Shown in pieces: positions 45,906 through 55,024 of a DNA stretch of 64,000 bases. The DNA is taken from positions 806,001-870,000 of the forward strand of contig CBDCWQ010000020.1 of the NCBI GenBank assembly GCA_965223435.1, read 5' to 3'. Each line of letters starts with the position of its first letter. Position 1 is the stretch's first letter. Origin of the DNA: CBDCWQ01 sp965223435 (lineage in GTDB: Bacteria > Myxococcota > Kuafuiibacteriia > Kuafuiibacteriales > Kuafuiibacteriaceae). The notes under the pieces were generated by a model, which was given only the letters and a program-made list of their open reading frames with translations, had not been told where the DNA came from and did not search any database. A program made the position numbers and the translations under genes.

Positions 45906-48900
45906 GTTTGCGGATCACCATCCAGAGCATCCAAAATCGACGTTTTTTAGAAGGGAGTCGCAGGCGTTGTGGGCGGGGGTCCAAGCGTTTGTGCTGGATC
46001 ACGGCTTTCCCTATTCGAGTCAACGCATCCAAGATCTCTCCACGCTGCTGACGTCGAGCACGGCCCTTATTTGGTTCATTGATACCTACGAATACTTCCA
46101 CCGTCGGGCCCAAGACCTTCAGCGCCCCCTGCATCACTACCAACGTAACACCCGTGTTCATCATTGGGAGGCGGTGCCAGAAGAAGCCTACGCCAGCTTG
46201 AAGACGCTTACGTCGAGTGGAGCGAATCTCATTCGCTCCGGCGGTCCCGAGGGTGTGCCTTTCACCCGGGTTGAGGAGCAGGCGATGGCGGTGATGATTG
46301 CCGCCCAGCGCGGAGACTGGGAGATGGCCGATACTTGGCTACAGGGCCTACTGAATACTCGAATCAAGACGACGAGACCGAATGGTGCCGAACATGAACG
46401 GGAATATGAGGAATTTCCGCCGATTGTCGATTCGCGAGACGGACGCGGCTTGCTTGGTTCCTTTCCCCATACGGGTGCTCAGATGATGGTCTACTATGCT
46501 CTGGGTCGCTACCTTGATCCTCGATTCGCGGGTTCAGAAGCTCGGAGTCCGACTGTGGAGGCGGAGGTTCGGCGAGTGCTTGCGGAGGGTCTCCATACGA
46601 TGGTCGATCTTTACTGGGAGCCGCTCAATCCCGAGGTTGAAGAGCCTCTTCACTATGACATGTTCCTTTTTGGTGCGCCCGCGTTTGAGCAACCGCGTAT
46701 GCGGACCACCGAGAACGTTCTCGCCTACTTTGCGCTCCAGCAAGCGGAACGGGTAGGTGTCGACATCGGCGGTTTCTTTAACGCTGATTGGATGGGACGT
46801 CTCGAAAAGAAGGTTTCAGAGGCATGTGCCATGGGGCTGATAAGTGGAAGGTCCGACCTGGCGGGCCCGGTCAAGCCGGTTGCCGTAAGAGCCGCAGCCG
46901 AACGACCGCGGGCTTTTTGCCTCATGTTTTATGCCCATACGGGTCGATTTGAAGAGGCTATGGACGATCTCCGGTTGGTGGAAGATCGGGCCGAACGGGC
47001 CTCGTTTTTGGCGCGACCCGATTTAGACGGCTCTTTGTCTTCAAAAAGCATTGTTTTGCACGAATCCGATGTCGCCAAGGCTGCGGACAACGTTGCGGAG
47101 TGGATCCTTTATTCAGATCTGGATCATGTCACAAGGCCGCACCTGTGGAGCCGTTTACTCCAAGAGGGTCTGCCTCGTCGCGCACTGGCGTCGATTGATC
47201 CGCGTCAAGAAGAACTGGCAATTGGTGAATTTGGCTGGCTGAGATCTTTGCGGGGTGAGAGCGCTTTTTACCACCTTGCGGTGCTCTTGCTGCATCACCC
47301 AGAGGGTGTTTTTGGCGTCGAAGCGGGTCCGCTGTTCACCGCGCGAGGACAGCCAGAGCCTGAGCTTCTGTGGCCGGACGCGGAGCCCTATTTAGGAAGG
47401 CTCCAGCTGGATGCGATTCGGACGCTGCTGGTCAGCGATGCGTCGCCCCAGGCTTTTGATTCGCTTCTGGACCGAGTTTCCGCCGTGATGTTTGCGACGG
47501 TACAGGCGCAAAGCGGTATTTCTCCTAGTCTATGGCAAAGCGAGTACATTTTTGACCGTGAGACGTGGATACTTCGGGCGGATACGCTTCTTTCCAGTCT
47601 CTGCGAACATGGGCCACCCAATGAGCATGTTCAAAGCTACGAAGCGTATTTTGGTCTAGCCTGCGAGGACTTGAGCGCGCTCTATGTAAACCTGCGCACC
47701 GCACGGTTCGGGGGAAAAGAGGGCCTTGTTGTCGAGTTGCTTGCGGGGTCTGAGCCCTTTATGATGGCCGAACTTCTGGAAGCCGTCGATACACTCGTGA
47801 AGGGGGAGTGGCATGTGCTCCGGAAGACCGCCGCGAGTGGTTTCAAAAGCGATGGCGATTGTGTGACCTGCGCACTTCCGATTGAACCGGTTAAGAACGA
47901 CGACCAGCCCGCCCCTACTCAACTACAAGAACGAATGCGGGAGGCCTTGATTTTGGCCCAAGAGACACGGTTTTTGGAGCAAGGTCGCTACGACCAAGAG
48001 TACGGTCGGCCCTCCTTTCGGTTCCTGCTTCGCGGAATAGACAGCATTGATGCGGTCAATCCAAGCGCTCCGAGTTACTGGAGTGAGCGTGCGATTGTCT
48101 TACGGGCGATCATCAAGCACCGGGATGGCTTGCGCTTCGACCCCCCGGTTCCTCTTAGAGCGCTAGGCCTCCCTCAGACGACAGAAACAGCTGAGCACGT
48201 TCGTTGGCTTCGTGAACAAGTGAACAGAAATTGGAACGGTCTTTTGAACGATGCCGCGTCGGCATTCGACCTTCCTCCGGGCCGTGTCCATAGAGCGATG
48301 CAAATCGGTTTTGTCGAGGCCCCCGATCAAGAAGCACCCGAGCCGTCTGCAGCCGACTCGATCGAAAAAACAGATAGCGAGATCCCACCCTTAAGGGAGG
48401 TTTCCGAGTGGTTGGCGAATCCGTCCGCAACCGATGAAGAGATCGCTGAAGTCGTCGCGCGTCTGATCGAGGAACATCACTACAGCGGGATGGAAGTGGA
48501 CAACAACGTATCTGCGCGGTTCTTTGAGGAGTACTTTAGGCGGCTAGATCCAAACAAGTATTTCTTTCTTCAGTCAGATTTCGATGAATTTTTGCCTTTT
48601 CAGCAGCTGTTAGACGAACAGCTAAAAAATGGGAGCCTAGAGTTTGCCTTTGCCGTATACAAACGCCTGTTACTTCGTATTCGCCAGCGGGTAGAGTTTG
48701 TCCATCAGACGAGCGCTGGTGAACTGGACTTTTCTAAACAGGAGTCACTGATCCAGGATCGCGAGAGCGCCTCTTGGGCAAAAACAACCGCGGAGCTCGA
48801 TGATATTTGGCGAAAGCGAATCAAAAACCAACTATTGCTGCATGAGTTTTGGCCAGAAGAACAAGATGGTTTTTCGGAGATTGAGTTGGCTCCGCAAGAG

Positions 48901-50370
48901 AAGGTTCGCACCCGATACAGAAACTACTATCAAGACATGTTCACTAGCGACAGCGCCGACGTTTTGGAATACTATTTGACGTCGTTGCTGCAGGTGTTTG
49001 ACGCACACTCTCGCTACCTTAACTGGCGATCGGCTGAAGATTTTGACATTCGGATGAGCCTGTCGCTTCATGGAATTGGCGTAGCCATCGAGTCGGTGAA
49101 CGGTTATGCAAAGGTTGTTTACCTCGAACCGGGCGGACCCGCCGCTTTGGACGGCCAACTCCAGCCCGGGGTTAGAATCATTGCGGTCGCCAGGGGCGAG
49201 GGGCCATTGGAAGATGTCGTTGATGTGTCGTCAAAGAAAATTGCACGAAAGATTCGCAGCCCGGCGGGAACCAAGATTACACTGTCGGTTCTCAGAACCC
49301 TTACAAGCCAACCGATCACAGTCACCTTGCAGACCGGCATCGTAGAACGGGAATCAAAAAGAGCACAAGGCAAAGTGCTGACATGGGAACGGTCGGCTGG
49401 TCCGCCGTTTGCGGTGGGCATCATTGAGATCCCTGGCTTCTATGCGGATTTTAAGGCCATAGATGGGGAGGATCCAGATGCGACAAGGGTGTCTGGGGAT
49501 GTCAGACGGATCATAGACACGATGATCGAGAATAACGAGATCGATGGCATCGTTCTCGATCTGCGATTCAACTCGGGAGGCAGTTTAGAGGAAACGATTA
49601 AGCTCACTGGTCTTTTTATCCCTCACGGTCCGGCCGTCCAAGTTCGTTACGCTAAAAAGCTTACGGTTCGCGATGATGACGATGGGGGATTTTTCTACAA
49701 AATGCCTTTGGTGGTTCTGGTGAATCGGTCGAGTGTATCCGCAGCCGAGATTTTCTCCGCCGCGATTCAGGACTACGGGCGGGGTATCGTCGTTGGGGAT
49801 CAAAGAACCCATGGTAAAGGAACGGTACAAACCAACTTACGTCTCAGTCGTTTGCCCCATTTTGAAGGCTTCAATGTGGGCGTTCTCAAATACACGACGG
49901 CGAAGTTTTACCGGGTCACGGGAGGTTCGACGCAGCTCCGCGGCGTGACTCCGGATGTGATTTTCCCGTCGTATTTAGATCATGAGGAAATCGGTGAGGA
50001 GACCAAAAAAAACGCGCTGCCTTGGGATGTGGTCACGCCCCAGAAAATACACAAAGCGATCGATGTCAGCGGATGGATAGAGGGCATTAGGCAAAGGTCG
50101 CGCCAAAGACGCGAACAAGATGTGGAATATCAGGCGCTCGTGGCCAGCATTGACGAATATGGGCAACAAAACAAGCAGACCTTGTCTTTGAACCGTGAAG
50201 AGAGACAAAAACAGGCTCGCGAAAACGAACATTGGTCGTCTCGCTTTGGGGCAATTTTTGGCACCGATGGCGAAGACGAGGACGAGCATGACGGCGAAGA
50301 CCTACACCTAAACGAAAGTATACATATCTTGGTAGATTTAATAGAGCTGGTGGTCGAGTCGAAGCGGTAG
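45769..50370 (+). CDS. Giant paralogue C, core plus complete Prc/Tsp (S41) protease
   Basis: 1533 codons; the formal start GTG at 45769 is not a true start, since homology begins about FEDRYIS at 45800 as the continuation of C. Residues 25-870: core with SFHLEATTGLILALAEFADH, DHGFPYSSQRIQDLSTLLTS, ALIWFIDTYEY and SYWSERAIVLRAIIKH. Residues 875-1533 form a full tail-specific protease: Prc N-terminal domain (ATDEEIAEVVARLIEEHHY, FRRLDPNKYFFLQSDFDEF), PDZ (LHGIGVAIESVNGYAKVVYL), S41 core with RSSVSAAEIFSAAIQDYGRG (Ser 1324) and THGKGTVQTNLRLS (Lys 1350), and the C-terminal DUF3340-type tail. The 26-residue Ser-Lys spacing is normal for Prc. Without the upstream parts it has no signal peptide, so as given it would not be exported. 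Confidence 0.82.
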   Translation: MRRKCCSKALAVHFISFEDRYISSTLRQEQSFHLEATTGLILALAEFADHHPEHPKSTFFRRESQALWAGVQAFVLDHGFPYSSQRIQDLSTLLTSSTALIWFIDTYEYFHRRAQDLQRPLHHYQRNTRVHHWEAVPEEAYASLKTLTSSGANLIRSGGPEGVPFTRVEEQAMAVMIAAQRGDWEMADTWLQGLLNTRIKTTRPNGAEHEREYEEFPPIVDSRDGRGLLGSFPHTGAQMMVYYALGRYLDPRFAGSEARSPTVEAEVRRVLAEGLHTMVDLYWEPLNPEVEEPLHYDMFLFGAPAFEQPRMRTTENVLAYFALQQAERVGVDIGGFFNADWMGRLEKKVSEACAMGLISGRSDLAGPVKPVAVRAAAERPRAFCLMFYAHTGRFEEAMDDLRLVEDRAERASFLARPDLDGSLSSKSIVLHESDVAKAADNVAEWILYSDLDHVTRPHLWSRLLQEGLPRRALASIDPRQEELAIGEFGWLRSLRGESAFYHLAVLLLHHPEGVFGVEAGPLFTARGQPEPELLWPDAEPYLGRLQLDAIRTLLVSDASPQAFDSLLDRVSAVMFATVQAQSGISPSLWQSEYIFDRETWILRADTLLSSLCEHGPPNEHVQSYEAYFGLACEDLSALYVNLRTARFGGKEGLVVELLAGSEPFMMAELLEAVDTLVKGEWHVLRKTAASGFKSDGDCVTCALPIEPVKNDDQPAPTQLQERMREALILAQETRFLEQGRYDQEYGRPSFRFLLRGIDSIDAVNPSAPSYWSERAIVLRAIIKHRDGLRFDPPVPLRALGLPQTTETAEHVRWLREQVNRNWNGLLNDAASAFDLPPGRVHRAMQIGFVEAPDQEAPEPSAADSIEKTDSEIPPLREVSEWLANPSATDEEIAEVVARLIEEHHYSGMEVDNNVSARFFEEYFRRLDPNKYFFLQSDFDEFLPFQQLLDEQLKNGSLEFAFAVYKRLLLRIRQRVEFVHQTSAGELDFSKQESLIQDRESASWAKTTAELDDIWRKRIKNQLLLHEFWPEEQDGFSEIELAPQEKVRTRYRNYYQDMFTSDSADVLEYYLTSLLQVFDAHSRYLNWRSAEDFDIRMSLSLHGIGVAIESVNGYAKVVYLEPGGPAALDGQLQPGVRIIAVARGEGPLEDVVDVSSKKIARKIRSPAGTKITLSVLRTLTSQPITVTLQTGIVERESKRAQGKVLTWERSAGPPFAVGIIEIPGFYADFKAIDGEDPDATRVSGDVRRIIDTMIENNEIDGIVLDLRFNSGGSLEETIKLTGLFIPHGPAVQVRYAKKLTVRDDDDGGFFYKMPLVVLVNRSSVSAAEIFSAAIQDYGRGIVVGDQRTHGKGTVQTNLRLSRLPHFEGFNVGVLKYTTAKFYRVTGGSTQLRGVTPDVIFPSYLDHEEIGEETKKNALPWDVVTPQKIHKAIDVSGWIEGIRQRSRQRREQDVEYQALVASIDEYGQQNKQTLSLNREERQKQARENEHWSSRFGAIFGTDGEDEDEHDGEDLHLNESIHILVDLIELVVESKR

Positions 50371-50562
50371 AAGACAAAGGGCCGGGGCGCTACAGCCCAG
50401 CGAGATGATGAGGGTACACGTTCGGAACGACACCTGGTGCCAAGCAAGGTCGAATGCGCACCGTAACGCGGAGCACTCGTCGTGCTTGAGTCACCCGTGG
50501 ATTCAATCAGACATGCTCTGGACAGGGCCGCAGCGGTTCGAATAGGACTGCGTGGTCATGGT

Positions 50563-50680
50563 TATCGACCCAGGAGAAATTGTACCATCTGGAAGCCACG
50601 AGTGGCCCCATTCTAGGACTCCTCCATTTCGTGGATGCCGAGTCGCTCCGACGACGCATTCGAAGCCTATTGCGCGGCCG
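50563..50680 (+). pseudogene. Core fragment of a fourth giant paralogue
   Basis: LSTQEKLYHLEATSGPILGL followed by LHFVDAES matches AQERAYHLEATTGLILGLHR of A and the equivalents in B and C. Neither flank continues the homology for more than about 35 codons. It lies 190 bases after paralogue C and runs into the DUF309 gene on the other strand. A relic of a further copy or of a rearrangement of C. Confidence 0.65.
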
Positions 50681-50682
50681 AA

Positions 50683-51180
50683 CTAAAACGATTGCGGTTC
50701 GTCGTCAACGTCATCGGGCTTCGGGTGGGCGACCCTGGGCGCGGGGAATTGTAGGCCCCGAAGTGGGGTCTTTCCTTGGTTAAGGCCTTCGAGGTGCTGC
50801 CGGACTTGAGTCAGTCCTCTTACGAAGTCCTCCATCAGAAGACCATACCATTGAGCGGGGGCATTCTTGAGGACACGGAGGGCGCGATCGAGTTTGCCTG
50901 GTACCGCCGAAATCCCCACTCGTGCCGAAACCTTGTGAAAACAGGCAGCAACATGCACGAGTGCCAATGCAATCTCGAAGCTTGGGCTGTTCTCCTCAAA
51001 CTCCTCAACGAGCTCCTCCAAAAGCTCATGCGCTTCGTAGTATTGGCCTGCTTCCCATTCGAAGAGTGCGTCTTTTAGAATCTGTCTTGTCCTGGCGTCA
51101 TTCATGGAACGTATACCTCGGCTCAGTTCTTCTTCCACGCGAGTGGCCTGTACGCGTAGCTTCAGTGACCGCCCGTTCAT
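50683..51180 (-). CDS. DUF309-family protein
   Basis: 165 residues from ATG 51180, which overlaps the upstream stop by four bases (ATGA). FEWEAGQYYEAHELLEELVE, FEIALALVHVAACFHKVSAR and AVPGKLDRALRVLKN resemble DUF309 (helical, EAHEVLE-type motif and a hydrophobic helix with paired His/Ala). Cytoplasmic; biochemical role unknown in the family. Translationally coupled with the lipoprotein gene upstream. Confidence 0.7.
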   Translation of the reverse strand: MNGRSLKLRVQATRVEEELSRGIRSMNDARTRQILKDALFEWEAGQYYEAHELLEELVEEFEENSPSFEIALALVHVAACFHKVSARVGISAVPGKLDRALRVLKNAPAQWYGLLMEDFVRGLTQVRQHLEGLNQGKTPLRGLQFPAPRVAHPKPDDVDDEPQSF

Positions 51181-51821
51181 CTGATTTTCCTCGTCGGGTC
51201 CTCGCACGGTTCTCTAAAGTGGGGACTGTATTGTTCGGCTTCGATCAGGTCCTGAACAAACTGTTCTGCGGAACGCATCTGCCCGTCATCGAGTTTTGCG
51301 AACTCGACCACAATAGAATTCGATAGGATAGGCTCCTTCCACACGGCGTCCCTTGTTTCCGAGTCACTTGCTGCAAAGTCGGAACGCTTGTTGTTCGGAC
51401 GTGACTCAAGATGGCGCCCGTAGACGATTTGGGAATGCTCCTGGATAGCAAAAATTCTCCATGTTCCGGGCCGGGGGGGGCACGGCAGCGTAACGGAACT
51501 CCCGGTCATGCTGTAGGGGGCAGATATTCCACCACTATGAGACTCAATTCGACGTAAAGCAAAGAACTCACCATTCTGCTCGGCATAGAATACCATCTTG
51601 GGAAATATCCACATCGGCGTCGACGTATTGAGAAGCGTCGTGAGTGTAACGTTGCATAAGACCGTAAACGGAGCATTGTATACACCACTGCGTGCTTCAA
51701 TCCCAAGAAAGAGCCCTATACTTTCAGGTGGCATAGAACGAGCGGGTGTCAAGCATGTTTTCTCAGAAGCGCTCCTACAGGAAGTCGATATGACGAACAA
51801 CACCACGAGCAACTTTTTCAT
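51177..51821 (-). CDS. Lipoprotein of unknown function
   Basis: 214 residues from the ATG at 51821 (GAAAG upstream); an in-frame start 41 codons earlier lacks a signal. MKKLLVVLFVISTSC is a short type II signal. Mature part: ESIGLFLGIEARSGVYNAPF, NTSTPMWIFPKMVFYAEQNG, GSSVTLPCPPRPGTWRIFAI. An 8-C run lies in the coding strand (51473-51480). No family recognised. Coupled to the DUF309 gene. Confidence 0.65.
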   Translation of the reverse strand: MKKLLVVLFVISTSCRSASEKTCLTPARSMPPESIGLFLGIEARSGVYNAPFTVLCNVTLTTLLNTSTPMWIFPKMVFYAEQNGEFFALRRIESHSGGISAPYSMTGSSVTLPCPPRPGTWRIFAIQEHSQIVYGRHLESRPNNKRSDFAASDSETRDAVWKEPILSNSIVVEFAKLDDGQMRSAEQFVQDLIEAEQYSPHFREPCEDPTRKIR

Positions 51822-52569
51822 GTCTTTCAATTCAATGGTGTCATGCGCATCTCTGCGAAACAACCCCTTCGAGGATCCTACTTTGCTTCGTGTTGGTCGA
51901 ATAGCTTCTTGGACGTTTCCAAAAGAGGTCCGAGCCAAAGCCACCGCAAAAAGCGGATACCGTTACCGCAGCGAGGCTCGCGCAAGTCTCTTTGAATACA
52001 TCGAGAATTTCTATGACCGTCGCCGGCGTCACTCAGCCCTGGGCTGCGGGGCGCCGGCAGAGTATGAAGCGCAGTATCAGAAGGCGCAGGCTAGCCGCGT
52101 GAAACCGTCCACGGAAATGGATCAACTTCAGTCAGCAAATTCTTCCGAGGCATAGACAAGCTTTTGTTGCTCACTGCGTTTTCGAGCACTGCAGTGAACT
52201 TGGCCGCTATGTTCGCGACCTACGAGGAATATCCAGACCCGATTCCCGACGACGGTCCCAGCCTGGAGGTCAAGCGCATAGGGGATGATGGGATCTCCTT
52301 TTCGGAAGGAATTTCGAAAAGTCCGGGCCGGGTAGGGTTGAATGGGCGGTGATCGAAACTCGGCGAGGGGGAGGGTATCGAGGGTCTGTTGGGGTTTCCT
52401 CCAGGAGAGCTTCCAAGGGAAGACGCGGCTGTTTTTGGCTGGTGCGAGGCCCGGCCGAGTGGCCACGCATCGGTTTCAAACCAGGCCCCGGGCAACCTCC
52501 AGGTTCTCATGCATAGGTCGTGATTTGAGGACAAAAGTGTGGAATAACTGGGGTTGGCCTGGGGGCGGG
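51822..52569. other. Intergenic region with IS remnant
   Basis: About 750 bases between the lipoprotein and bpt. Apart from the IS3 fragment at 51945-52100 I see no gene. Frames running into bpt from upstream have no homologous character. Confidence 0.4.
51945..52100 (+). mobile_element. IS3-family transposase 3' remnant
   Basis: YRYRSEARASLFEYIENFYD followed by RRRRHSALGCGAPAEYEAQY is the C-terminal end of the DDE integrase domain of IS3-family OrfB (usual FEYIExFYNxxRRHSxLGYxSPxxYE). LGY is LGC here. Only about 50 codons remain; the catalytic D and D and OrfA are absent and no terminal inverted repeats are evident. Confidence 0.75.
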
Positions 52570-53367
52570 ATGGCGCGGGTTTATCGTCATTGGGTGAGTG
52601 AGCCGCGTCCGTGTGTTTACCTTCGTGATGGGCGGGAAGCCTCATTGGAATATCGTCTGATGCTCGATGTCAGCACCCAAGAGCTCGAGCACCTGCTTGA
52701 ACGAGGGTGGCGTCGTTTTGGTCCGCTCTATTTTCGTCCCGCGTGCCGAGATTGTTCGGCGTGTGTACCGCTTCGGGTGTCCGTGGCTTCTTTTCGACCG
52801 TCGAGAAGCCAGCGACGGGTGTGGCGAAGACGCGAACGATTCAGGCTTGTGGGAGGCGTCCCCACCGTCGATGCGTCGCGGCTTGCGCTTTACCGGCGGT
52901 GGCACGCGGTGCGAGAGCATACCCGGGATTGGAGTGACGATGGTTTTGACGCCACCTCTTATGAGCAGCAGTTTGCGTTTCCTCACCCGAGTGTTCGGGA
53001 GCTTGCCTACTACGACGTGTCGTCTGAGCAAGAGGGCACACCGAGGCTGGTTGCGCTCGCCATCATGGACGAGACGGCGAACGCGTTGAGTGCGGTCTAC
53101 ACCTTTCACGATCCGGAATATGAGAAGTTTTCGCTGGGCACGCTCAGCATTCTTGGGCTGGTTGAGCGCGCCAAACAAGCGGGCAAAAAATGGGTTTATT
53201 TGGGTTACCGAATTTTGGGGTGTGTGTCGTCTGAGTACAAGGCCCGATTCGTCCCGCATGAGTTGCTTTGGGGATGGCCGGCCTTTGGTGAGTCTGCGGT
53301 GTGGCTTCCCCATACCGAATCGCGGGCGTCGATGCCCTCCAGTGATGAAGGGGGCTGTCTGGCCTAG
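52570..53367 (+). CDS. bpt: Aspartate/glutamate leucyl-tRNA-protein transferase
   Basis: 265 residues from ATG 52570, where homology begins. RHWVSEPRPCVYLRDGREAS, YRLMLDVSTQELEHLLERGW, FGPLYFRPACRDCSACVPLR, FRPSRSQRRVWRRR, FAFPHPSVRELAYYDV, GTLSILGLVERAKQAGKKWV and YLGYRILGCVSSEYKARFVP follow the Bpt/ATE family throughout, including the Cys cluster. The enzyme transfers Leu to N-terminal Asp/Glu and feeds proteins to ClpS/ClpAP in the N-degron pathway. 28 bases before the kinase gene. Confidence 0.9.
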   Translation: MARVYRHWVSEPRPCVYLRDGREASLEYRLMLDVSTQELEHLLERGWRRFGPLYFRPACRDCSACVPLRVSVASFRPSRSQRRVWRRRERFRLVGGVPTVDASRLALYRRWHAVREHTRDWSDDGFDATSYEQQFAFPHPSVRELAYYDVSSEQEGTPRLVALAIMDETANALSAVYTFHDPEYEKFSLGTLSILGLVERAKQAGKKWVYLGYRILGCVSSEYKARFVPHELLWGWPAFGESAVWLPHTESRASMPSSDEGGCLA

Positions 53368-53394
53368 CCGGGCAATACGCGAACCAGGTCCCCC

Positions 53395-54969
53395 ATGACG
53401 CAAGAAAAAGTCACGTGCGAGGCTCCGTTGGCCCGGGGTGCTCAACTTGGCCCCTACGTTCTTGGTCAGCGTATTGCCCTCGGAGGCATGGCAGAGATCT
53501 GGTCGGCGCGGCGCAGCAACGATGGCCTTGACGTGGCTCTGAAGGTTCTGTTGTCACCATTTTCGAAAGACGAGAACTTTCGAATGATGTTTCGCGATGA
53601 AGTGAAAATCGCCACACAGCTCACGCACGAGAACATTGTTCGTGTGTACGACGCCCATGAGATCGATGGTTATCTGTTTTTGGCCATGGAGCTCATAGAG
53701 GGCAAAGACGTCCGAAAGATTCTCTCTTCGCTCGTGAGGCAAGGGAAAGCCTTGCCCGTGCCCTTGGTCTTGTGGATTGTGCGAGAAGTGGCCCGTGGCT
53801 TGTCCTATGCGCATGGCAAGAGGACTTCCGATGGACGTTCGCTCGGAATCGTTCACCGCGACATCTCTCCTCATAACGTTCTTGTGGCAAAAGATGGGCG
53901 GGTCAAGCTTATCGACTTTGGTATTGCGCGTGCGGGACAGAGGCTGACACGGACCCGAACCGGAATCATCAAGGGGAAGATTGCCTATATGGCCCCCGAA
54001 CAGGCTCTCGCGGCCGGCATCACTTTAAGGACGGATATCTTTGCAACCGGCATCGTCTTTTGGGAAATGCTGGCGATGCGGCGCCTTTTTAAGCGAGGGA
54101 CTGACGTTGATGTGATCGAAGCCGTTGTGCGTGCGGAGGCCCCCCCGATTCGCGAAGAAAACCCCGACGTGCCCCAGGCCGCAGCGGATCTGCTGCACCG
54201 GATGCTCGCGCAGAAGGCGTCGGACCGCCCGAGCTCGATGCGAGAGGTCGAAAATGGCATCAACCGTATTTTGGCGCGAGACTTTGAGCCTGGTGCCTAC
54301 GGCAAAGAAGCGCTCAGCGAATGGTCGTTGCCCATTCTCAGTGGTGGAAGGCCGAAGACCGTGCCCGTCCGAGCGGTTGACCACCCGCAGTTGATGGCGC
54401 TTCGGCGAGGGGGAGAAGATCAAACCGAACCAGACTTGAGTGCGCTCGATCCCGTTGTTTCGGTTCACGACACCCTTGTTCGACCGCCGAAAGTTGTGTG
54501 GCCGAAAGAACCCAGTGCATCAAATGCCTTGACCACGCCGGTGCCCCTGCCGGCGGATGAGTTTGTTGATCGGGCGACCGAAGAGATGGACGAGCCCGGA
54601 GCCTCAACCGATTCCGATGCGTCGGTGGGCCTAGACACCCTCGTCGACCCCAGTTCGGGTTCGTTTGAAGTGCCGACCCCGCTCTACCCGGGGGCGCAAG
54701 ACACCGAGGAGGACGGCTTGCTGGCGCTCGAGGTGCCCACTGCGTACGACGCCGTTCCTGTCGAGGTGCGTTCGGCGACGCCCATGGTGATGGAGATGTC
54801 CCCCATGGTGCCCACAGGTGCTGAGGAGGCACAGACGGCCCCACCCGCGGTCCCCGCTGCGGGAATAGAGGTATCTCCGGCCCTTGGGGTGGGTATTCGG
54901 TGGATTCTGGTCGTGCTGGGGGTTGCTGCCGCCGTGTTTTGGACATTGTATTTGCTGAGCGGGCGTTGA
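53395..54969 (+). CDS. Membrane-anchored Ser/Thr protein kinase
   Basis: 524 residues. Kinase domain 24-290: ALGGMAEIWSARR (Gly loop), VALKVL (Lys), HRDISPHNVLV (catalytic Asp), KLIDFGIARAG (DFG), APEQALAAG and DIFATGIVFWEMLA. All essential residues are present. A long Pro/Glu/Thr-rich linker (330-490) leads to one C-terminal transmembrane helix, WILVVLGVAAAVFWTLYLL. The HRDISPHN form is typical of myxobacterial Hanks kinases. The extracytoplasmic part is tiny, so it senses cytoplasmic or membrane cues. Adjacent to a pseudokinase. Confidence 0.92.
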   Translation: MTQEKVTCEAPLARGAQLGPYVLGQRIALGGMAEIWSARRSNDGLDVALKVLLSPFSKDENFRMMFRDEVKIATQLTHENIVRVYDAHEIDGYLFLAMELIEGKDVRKILSSLVRQGKALPVPLVLWIVREVARGLSYAHGKRTSDGRSLGIVHRDISPHNVLVAKDGRVKLIDFGIARAGQRLTRTRTGIIKGKIAYMAPEQALAAGITLRTDIFATGIVFWEMLAMRRLFKRGTDVDVIEAVVRAEAPPIREENPDVPQAAADLLHRMLAQKASDRPSSMREVENGINRILARDFEPGAYGKEALSEWSLPILSGGRPKTVPVRAVDHPQLMALRRGGEDQTEPDLSALDPVVSVHDTLVRPPKVVWPKEPSASNALTTPVPLPADEFVDRATEEMDEPGASTDSDASVGLDTLVDPSSGSFEVPTPLYPGAQDTEEDGLLALEVPTAYDAVPVEVRSATPMVMEMSPMVPTGAEEAQTAPPAVPAAGIEVSPALGVGIRWILVVLGVAAAVFWTLYLLSGR

Positions 54970-55024
54970 GCGTCGAGCGTCGGATGCAGCGAGCACACCA
55001 TGCCAGGGTTTCGGGAGATCTTCG

